Below, piece after piece: positions 14,242 to 18,255 of a stretch of DNA of 18,255 bases (its first letter is position 1; every line of letters begins with the position of its first letter). Source of the stretch: Acidobacteriota bacterium (GTDB taxonomy: Bacteria; Acidobacteriota; HRBIN11); contig JAUQPV010000024.1 in the NCBI GenBank assembly GCA_030550225.1, forward strand, positions 1 to 18,255, read 5' to 3'. A program made the position numbers and the translations under genes. Under the pieces are notes generated by a model, which was given only the letters and a program-made list of their open reading frames with translations, was not told the origin of the DNA and searched no databases.

Positions 14242-15173
14242 GTATCGACGTCGGTCCCCTGCGGCTTCGGAATCCCATCCTCCTGGCCAGCGGCACGTGC
14301 GGCTACGGCCTCGAGATGGAGCCGTGGGTTCCCCTGGACGCCATCGGGGGCATCGTCACGAAGAGCCTCTCGCCGCGGCCCCGGCCGGGCGGGCCACCGC
14401 CCCGGATCGCCGAACTCCCGACGGGGATGCTCAATGCCATCGGGCTGGAAAACATCGGCTTGAACGCCTTTCTTGAGCAGAAGCTCCCGGCCCTTCGGGC
14501 CCGGGGGGCGACGGTCATCGTCAGTATCTTTGCCGAGACCGAGGACGAATTTGCGGCGATGGTCGAGCGGCTCGACGGCGTCGAGGGCGTGGCGGCCATC
14601 GAGCTGAACATTTCGTGCCCCAACGTGAAGGCCGGCGGGATGGAGTTCGGGACGTCGCCGACGATGACCGAACGGCTCCTGCGCCTCCTGCGGCCCCGGA
14701 CGCGCTTGCCCCTGATCGCCAAGCTGACGCCGAACGACACGAACGTCTTCGACGTCGGGGCGGCCGCTCTGCAGGGCGGTGCCGACATCCTGTCGCTGGT
14801 CAACACGTTTCTGGGGATGGCCATAGACGTCCGGCGGGAGCGGCCCCTGCTGGCAAACGTCGTCGGGGGGTACTCGGGTCCGGGCATCAAGCCCATCGCC
14901 CTCCGGATGGTCTACGAAATGGTCCGCCGGACGGGGGCGCCCGTCATCGGCATCGGCGGCATTCAGACGGTCGAGGACGTCCTGGAGTTTCTGTTCGTCG
15001 GGGCACGGGCCGTTCAGCTTGGGACGGTTAACTTCCGGGACCCGACGGCGGCGGGACGCATCGTGCAGGAGCTGGCCCAGTTTCTGGCCGAGCGGGGCCT
15101 GCCGTCGGTCGAAGCTTGGGTCGGTCGGGTCGCCCGGGTCGTCTCGGGGACGCCGGTCCACTGGGGTTCGTGA
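14223..15173 (+). CDS. pyrD: Dihydroorotate dehydrogenase, class 1B catalytic subunit
   Basis: PyrD oxidises dihydroorotate to orotate using FMN. The 316-residue protein has the class 1 catalytic cysteine C132 in NISCPNVKAGG, the start LRLRNPILLASGTCGYG, the loop NAIGLENIGLNAFL, the lysine segment PLIAKLTPN, NTFLGMAIDV, GGYSGPGIKPIALRMV and the phosphate-binding PVIGIGGIQT and GARAVQLGT. The cysteine (not serine) and the adjacent pyrK identify class 1B, which uses NAD+. ATG 14223 lies inside the end of pyrK, with GAGG (14209-14212) upstream. A longer in-frame extension back to 13911 overlaps pyrK and is not needed. Confidence 0.95.
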   Translation: MSAVTLSIDVGPLRLRNPILLASGTCGYGLEMEPWVPLDAIGGIVTKSLSPRPRPGGPPPRIAELPTGMLNAIGLENIGLNAFLEQKLPALRARGATVIVSIFAETEDEFAAMVERLDGVEGVAAIELNISCPNVKAGGMEFGTSPTMTERLLRLLRPRTRLPLIAKLTPNDTNVFDVGAAALQGGADILSLVNTFLGMAIDVRRERPLLANVVGGYSGPGIKPIALRMVYEMVRRTGAPVIGIGGIQTVEDVLEFLFVGARAVQLGTVNFRDPTAAGRIVQELAQFLAERGLPSVEAWVGRVARVVSGTPVHWGS

Positions 15174-15190
15174 CGAGCCGGTGGCCCCGT

Positions 15191-15222
15191 CGGCCGACCT
15201 GCCCATCTGCCCACCTGCCTGA
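15191..15222. repeat. Octamer tandem array, CTGCCCAT family, copy 2
   Basis: Units CGGCCGAC, CTGCCCAT, CTGCCCAC, CTGCCTGA run in 8-bp phase directly after pyrD. It is the same family as at 13385-13424. Confidence 0.75.
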
Positions 15223-15261
15223 GACGATTGCCCGTCGCTTCATCGCCCCGTCCCTATCGTC

Positions 15262-15290
15262 TTTCAAACTGTCCCCCGGCTCCATATAAT
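15262..15290 (+). promoter_or_regulatory. Promoter of the TPR/zinc-ribbon gene
   Basis: A perfect -10 TATAAT (15285-15290) lies 17 bp after a weak -35 TTTCAA (15262-15267). The predicted start is near 15297, giving a 5' UTR of about 40 nt before ATG 15338. The downstream DUF4388 gene is probably on the same transcript. Confidence 0.6.
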
Positions 15291-15337
15291 GAAAACGTCG
15301 GGCGTGGGCCTCTCACGCCTGGGAGCCGTTCACGTCG

Positions 15338-17179
15338 ATGCGGTGGATACGACGTTCCGCACGATGGATGCTTGGGATCCTCGGCCTCTGGATGACCGTA
15401 GAGACCGGTTGGGCCCAGCCGGCCGGGTCCGCTGAGGTGGGGGCCTTACCCCTACCGGTCCCCTTTCCCAGCTTGACCGAGCTCCTGCCGGCCATCGAGC
15501 AGGGCAATACCCGGAAGGTGACGGAGGTCCTGTCCCGTATCGAGGACTTCGTCCATCGTACGGGGACCCGCTACATGCCGGAGCTGGCGATGGCCCTCTG
15601 GCAGGCCAGTCTGAAAGCGCGGGAGAAGGGCGACGTCCTGGTCACGGACCAGTGCAGTCGGCTGGCTCTTCAACTGGACCCGACGAACCCCTATTTTCAT
15701 GTCGCCCTGGCGTGGTACCAATTCCACAGCGGGCCGAGGTCCTGGGGAGCGGCTCTACGACATACTTGGCAGGGACTCGGAGCCATCACCCGGCGGCCCG
15801 GCGGTCGGGGCGCTTTGGTCCATTGGATGGCCGAGTGGTCGGCCTGGGTAGCCCTCATCCTGATGGCGACCCTGGGCCTCTTGGCCGGGCTTCAACTGGG
15901 GCCCCTCTTCGTCCATGATGCCCTGGAGCGCTGGAGTCTGCGGGGACTCCCCTGGATGGCTTACGTGCTGGCGGCGGCCACGGTCGGCTTCGTCTTCCCC
16001 TGGCTGGGTGGCCTTTGGAATCTCCTGTGGGTCGGCGTCCTATTAATCGGGTACATGCCCCGACGGCAACGGATCGTGTGGCTTGTCTTAGCGGGCCTCG
16101 TCGTCGGCCTGACGTCCTTGGCCTATCTGGGTCAGGCCGCCTATGAGCGCTACGAACGAGCGCCCCGAAAGTGGATCCTGGCCTATTACGAATACGGAAT
16201 GAGCCCCTCCCTGATGTACGCCATGTATAATGCCCTCCAGCAGACACCCCGAGACTTGGCGACCCTTCTGCTGTACGGTCACGGTTTTACCCGACACGGC
16301 TACTATCGGGAGGCGGAGGCGACGTACCGTCTGGCCCTCCAGTATTTCCCGAATCACCCGGCCATCCTGAACAACCTGGGCAACGTCTATTTCTTCCAAG
16401 AAAACTATGCACAGGCCATCGAGTACTACCGGGCGGCCGAGGACCAGTCGATCCCGAATTCCAAATTACGGGCCTACGTCCTCTACAACCACGGCCGGGC
16501 TCTTCAGTCCCGGCTGGAATTTGCGGCCGGCGAGGCCAAGGTCCAAGAAGCCCTGAAGACCTGGCCGGACCTCGCCCACCAGCCGGCCCGGGGGATGGCC
16601 CTGGACTATGTACCGACCCAGTCCGAGGCTTTCGAACCTCAAGGCCCGGCCTGGTTCGTCACGGGCCTCCGCCAGTGGGTCCAGGACCGCCGTGTCTGGG
16701 TCCTCCTGGCTTTGGGTGGCTTGTGGGGCCTCCTGCGGGGAGTTCGCTGGCCTGCCTATCGAGCGCGGACGTGTTATCGGTGCGGGACGCCCTACTGTCC
16801 GAACTGCGTCGGCGTCGACGTGAGCCGCCCGTACTGCAGTCAGTGCCTTCACCTCTTTGTCGTCAAGGACGGTCTGTCCCCAGACCGGCGCCAGGCGAAG
16901 CTTCAGCAGATCGTGCGCCACGAACATGTTCAGGTCCTCGTGACGACCGTCGTCGACCTGCTGATTCCCGGCGGCGGCTGGTGGCTCCGGACCGAGCGCC
17001 TGAGTAGCCTCCTGCGACTGATCGCATGGAGCGTCGCCTGGACGTTCTTCCTGGTCCCCTCGGTCCGCCCCGATTGGTTGATAGACGCCTCCCTCGTGCC
17101 GATCTTTATCTTAGCCGGCTGGGTGACCTTGTTAGGTATTTACGGTTTCAACCTGATATGGGTGTTAATCCATCGGTGA
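15338..17179 (+). CDS. Membrane protein with TPR repeats and a six-cysteine zinc ribbon, function unknown
   Basis: The 613-residue protein has an N-terminal signal or anchor (residues 1-27, ending GWAQ), a helical TPR-like region (about 45-150), three or four membrane segments (about 168-264), TPR repeats (about 305-395, with EAEATYRLALQYFPNHPAIL and NLGNVYFFQENYAQAIEYY), another membrane segment (~452-468), then a zinc ribbon with three CxxC pairs (C479/C482, C487/C490, C500/C503) and two C-terminal membrane segments. I do not recognise a specific function. TPRs suggest a scaffold for partner proteins. ATG 15338 follows GGGAG (15321-15325). The DUF4388 gene starts 4 bp after its stop, so the two probably act together. 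Confidence 0.75.
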   Translation: MRWIRRSARWMLGILGLWMTVETGWAQPAGSAEVGALPLPVPFPSLTELLPAIEQGNTRKVTEVLSRIEDFVHRTGTRYMPELAMALWQASLKAREKGDVLVTDQCSRLALQLDPTNPYFHVALAWYQFHSGPRSWGAALRHTWQGLGAITRRPGGRGALVHWMAEWSAWVALILMATLGLLAGLQLGPLFVHDALERWSLRGLPWMAYVLAAATVGFVFPWLGGLWNLLWVGVLLIGYMPRRQRIVWLVLAGLVVGLTSLAYLGQAAYERYERAPRKWILAYYEYGMSPSLMYAMYNALQQTPRDLATLLLYGHGFTRHGYYREAEATYRLALQYFPNHPAILNNLGNVYFFQENYAQAIEYYRAAEDQSIPNSKLRAYVLYNHGRALQSRLEFAAGEAKVQEALKTWPDLAHQPARGMALDYVPTQSEAFEPQGPAWFVTGLRQWVQDRRVWVLLALGGLWGLLRGVRWPAYRARTCYRCGTPYCPNCVGVDVSRPYCSQCLHLFVVKDGLSPDRRQAKLQQIVRHEHVQVLVTTVVDLLIPGGGWWLRTERLSSLLRLIAWSVAWTFFLVPSVRPDWLIDASLVPIFILAGWVTLLGIYGFNLIWVLIHR

Positions 17180-17183
17180 GTCC

Positions 17184-18255
17184 ATGGCCCTCCAGGGAAG
17201 TTTTCAGGACTTCGGTCTGCCGGACATCTTGCAACTCATCAGCATGCAACGGAAGACGGGCATCCTGACCGTCCGCTCGGACCACGAGACGGTCCGGATC
17301 GTCTTCTTCGAGGGGGCCATCATCGACGCCGATGCCGAGCCCCGCCGGATGGAGGACCGGTTGGGGTACACGCTGGTCCGCACCGGTCGCCTGACTCAGG
17401 AGCAACTCCGTCGGGCCTTGGGCGTCCAACAGCAGACCCTCAAGAAACTGGGCCTGGTCCTATTGGACTTGAAGTTCATCGACGAAAAGACCCTGAAAGA
17501 GGCTCTGGAAATTCAGATTACGCAGACCATCTTCCGGACCTTCCGGTGGAAGTCGGGGAGCTACCACTTCGAAAATCGGGACGATATCCAAGTCGACTCC
17601 CGCCTCCACGTCGTCCTCTCGACCGACAACATCCTGATGGAAGGCGTTCAGATCATCGATGAGTGGCCGATTATCCAAAAGCGCATCCCTGACATGCAGA
17701 TGGTCTTCCGGCCCCGGGTCCCTAAAGAAGCGGTCGAAATTCGAGAGGCGCCGACGGAGATCGATTTTCAGTTCGGACGCGGCGGGACCGAACCAACCGC
17801 CCAGGCGGCCGAGGCCGTCACGATGACCCCGGAGGAGTTTCGGGTCTTCGCCCTGGTCGACGGCCGGAATACGGTCCAGGACATCATCGACCAGTCGCCC
17901 CTACCCGAGTTCACCGTCCTGAAGTATCTGTTCGACCTCTCCAACCGGGCGCTCATCGAGCCGGTCCGGCGGGTCAGTGAGCAAGCCGTCGTCGAGGTCG
18001 AAGAGGCCCCGGTGGCCCCGTCGCCGGAAGCGGCCGTCGGTCGACTCGTGCCGACCGTCGCCCTCGGGGCTGTCGTGGTCCTGCTGGGCTTGTCGTGGCT
18101 CCGTCCCCTGTATCCGGCCGCCCCGATGGACCAGCCGATTCTGCGTCAGCTTCGGGTCGCGAGCGCCCTGGACCTGGCCCGGACGATGGCCCTGGGCTTC
18201 TACATCGTGCACGGCGCATGGCCCCGGACGGTCCAGGAAATGGTCCCCGACGGTC
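17184..18255 (+). CDS. DUF4388 (PATAN-type) domain protein, 3' end beyond the window
   Basis: The frame stays open from ATG 17184 to the edge (at least 357 codons). The N-terminal ~130 residues are a DUF4388/PATAN domain (MALQGSFQDFGLPDILQLIS, RKTGILTV, VRIVFFEGAIIDADAE, then FRTFRWKSGSYHFE). A second helical region follows (TMTPEEFRVFALVDGRNTVQ, about 213-250), then a membrane segment (about 288-306) and a start of a further domain (LRVASALDLARTMALGFYIV). DUF4388 proteins are often found with gliding, type IV pilus or signalling genes in Myxococcota and Acidobacteriota; the role here is not known. It is tightly linked to the upstream TPR gene. Confidence 0.8.
   Translation, partial: MALQGSFQDFGLPDILQLISMQRKTGILTVRSDHETVRIVFFEGAIIDADAEPRRMEDRLGYTLVRTGRLTQEQLRRALGVQQQTLKKLGLVLLDLKFIDEKTLKEALEIQITQTIFRTFRWKSGSYHFENRDDIQVDSRLHVVLSTDNILMEGVQIIDEWPIIQKRIPDMQMVFRPRVPKEAVEIREAPTEIDFQFGRGGTEPTAQAAEAVTMTPEEFRVFALVDGRNTVQDIIDQSPLPEFTVLKYLFDLSNRALIEPVRRVSEQAVVEVEEAPVAPSPEAAVGRLVPTVALGAVVVLLGLSWLRPLYPAAPMDQPILRQLRVASALDLARTMALGFYIVHGAWPRTVQEMVPDG

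Noticed and set aside
14115..15206. Long minus-strand open frame (363 codons) opposite pyrD
   Set aside because: It is the G+C-rich antisense shadow of pyrD, low in complexity and without family resemblance; the plus-strand gene is certain.

Overview
The window is G+C-rich (around 60% by eye) bacterial DNA. A signal-peptide-bearing beta-barrel candidate suggests a diderm (Gram-negative-type) bacterium. The TPR/zinc-ribbon membrane protein next to a DUF4388 protein is a style I associate with Acidobacteriota or Myxococcota-like lineages, but the sequence does not fix the taxon.

Layout: (1) 1-269 is the C-terminal end of an MDR-type alcohol dehydrogenase. (2) 479-12243 is a complete subtype I-D CRISPR-Cas locus, all on the plus strand: cas6, a WYL-domain regulator, cas10d (with a probable internal cas11d start), cas7d/csc2, cas5d/csc1, the helicase gene cas3, an 11-repeat CRISPR array, then cas4, cas1 and cas2. 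(3) 12244-13434 holds an outer-membrane beta-barrel candidate between stretches of degenerate heptamer and octamer repeats. (4) 13435-15173 is pyrK-pyrD of pyrimidine synthesis. (5) 15338-18255 is a TPR/zinc-ribbon membrane protein followed by a DUF4388 protein cut by the window edge.

How the CRISPR locus should work, from family knowledge: Cas6 cuts the array transcript at the repeat hairpin. Cas5d, Cas7d, Cas10d and Cas11d form the surveillance complex. The nuclease HD domain sits on Cas10d, and Cas3 is a helicase without HD, the I-D division of labour. Cas4, Cas1 and Cas2 acquire spacers. A near-consensus promoter (TTGACA-17-TAAAAT) with an adjacent AT-rich dyad lies between the WYL gene and cas10d, so the WYL protein probably controls the effector operon.

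Most notable: a 34-nt CRISPR repeat copy lies inside the cas3 reading frame. It is identical to the degenerate first repeat of the array, which itself overlaps the cas3 stop codon. Because it keeps the full Cas6 hairpin and 8-nt handle, the cas3 message should be a Cas6 substrate. The array also sits inside the cas operon, so Cas6 processing would cut the adaptation genes away from the interference genes. Other observations are a MITE-like insertion with target duplication in the cas10d leader, an AT-rich island in cas10d sharing 11 nt with the putative operator, and phased heptamer repeats, one array of which encodes the N-terminus of a secreted protein.
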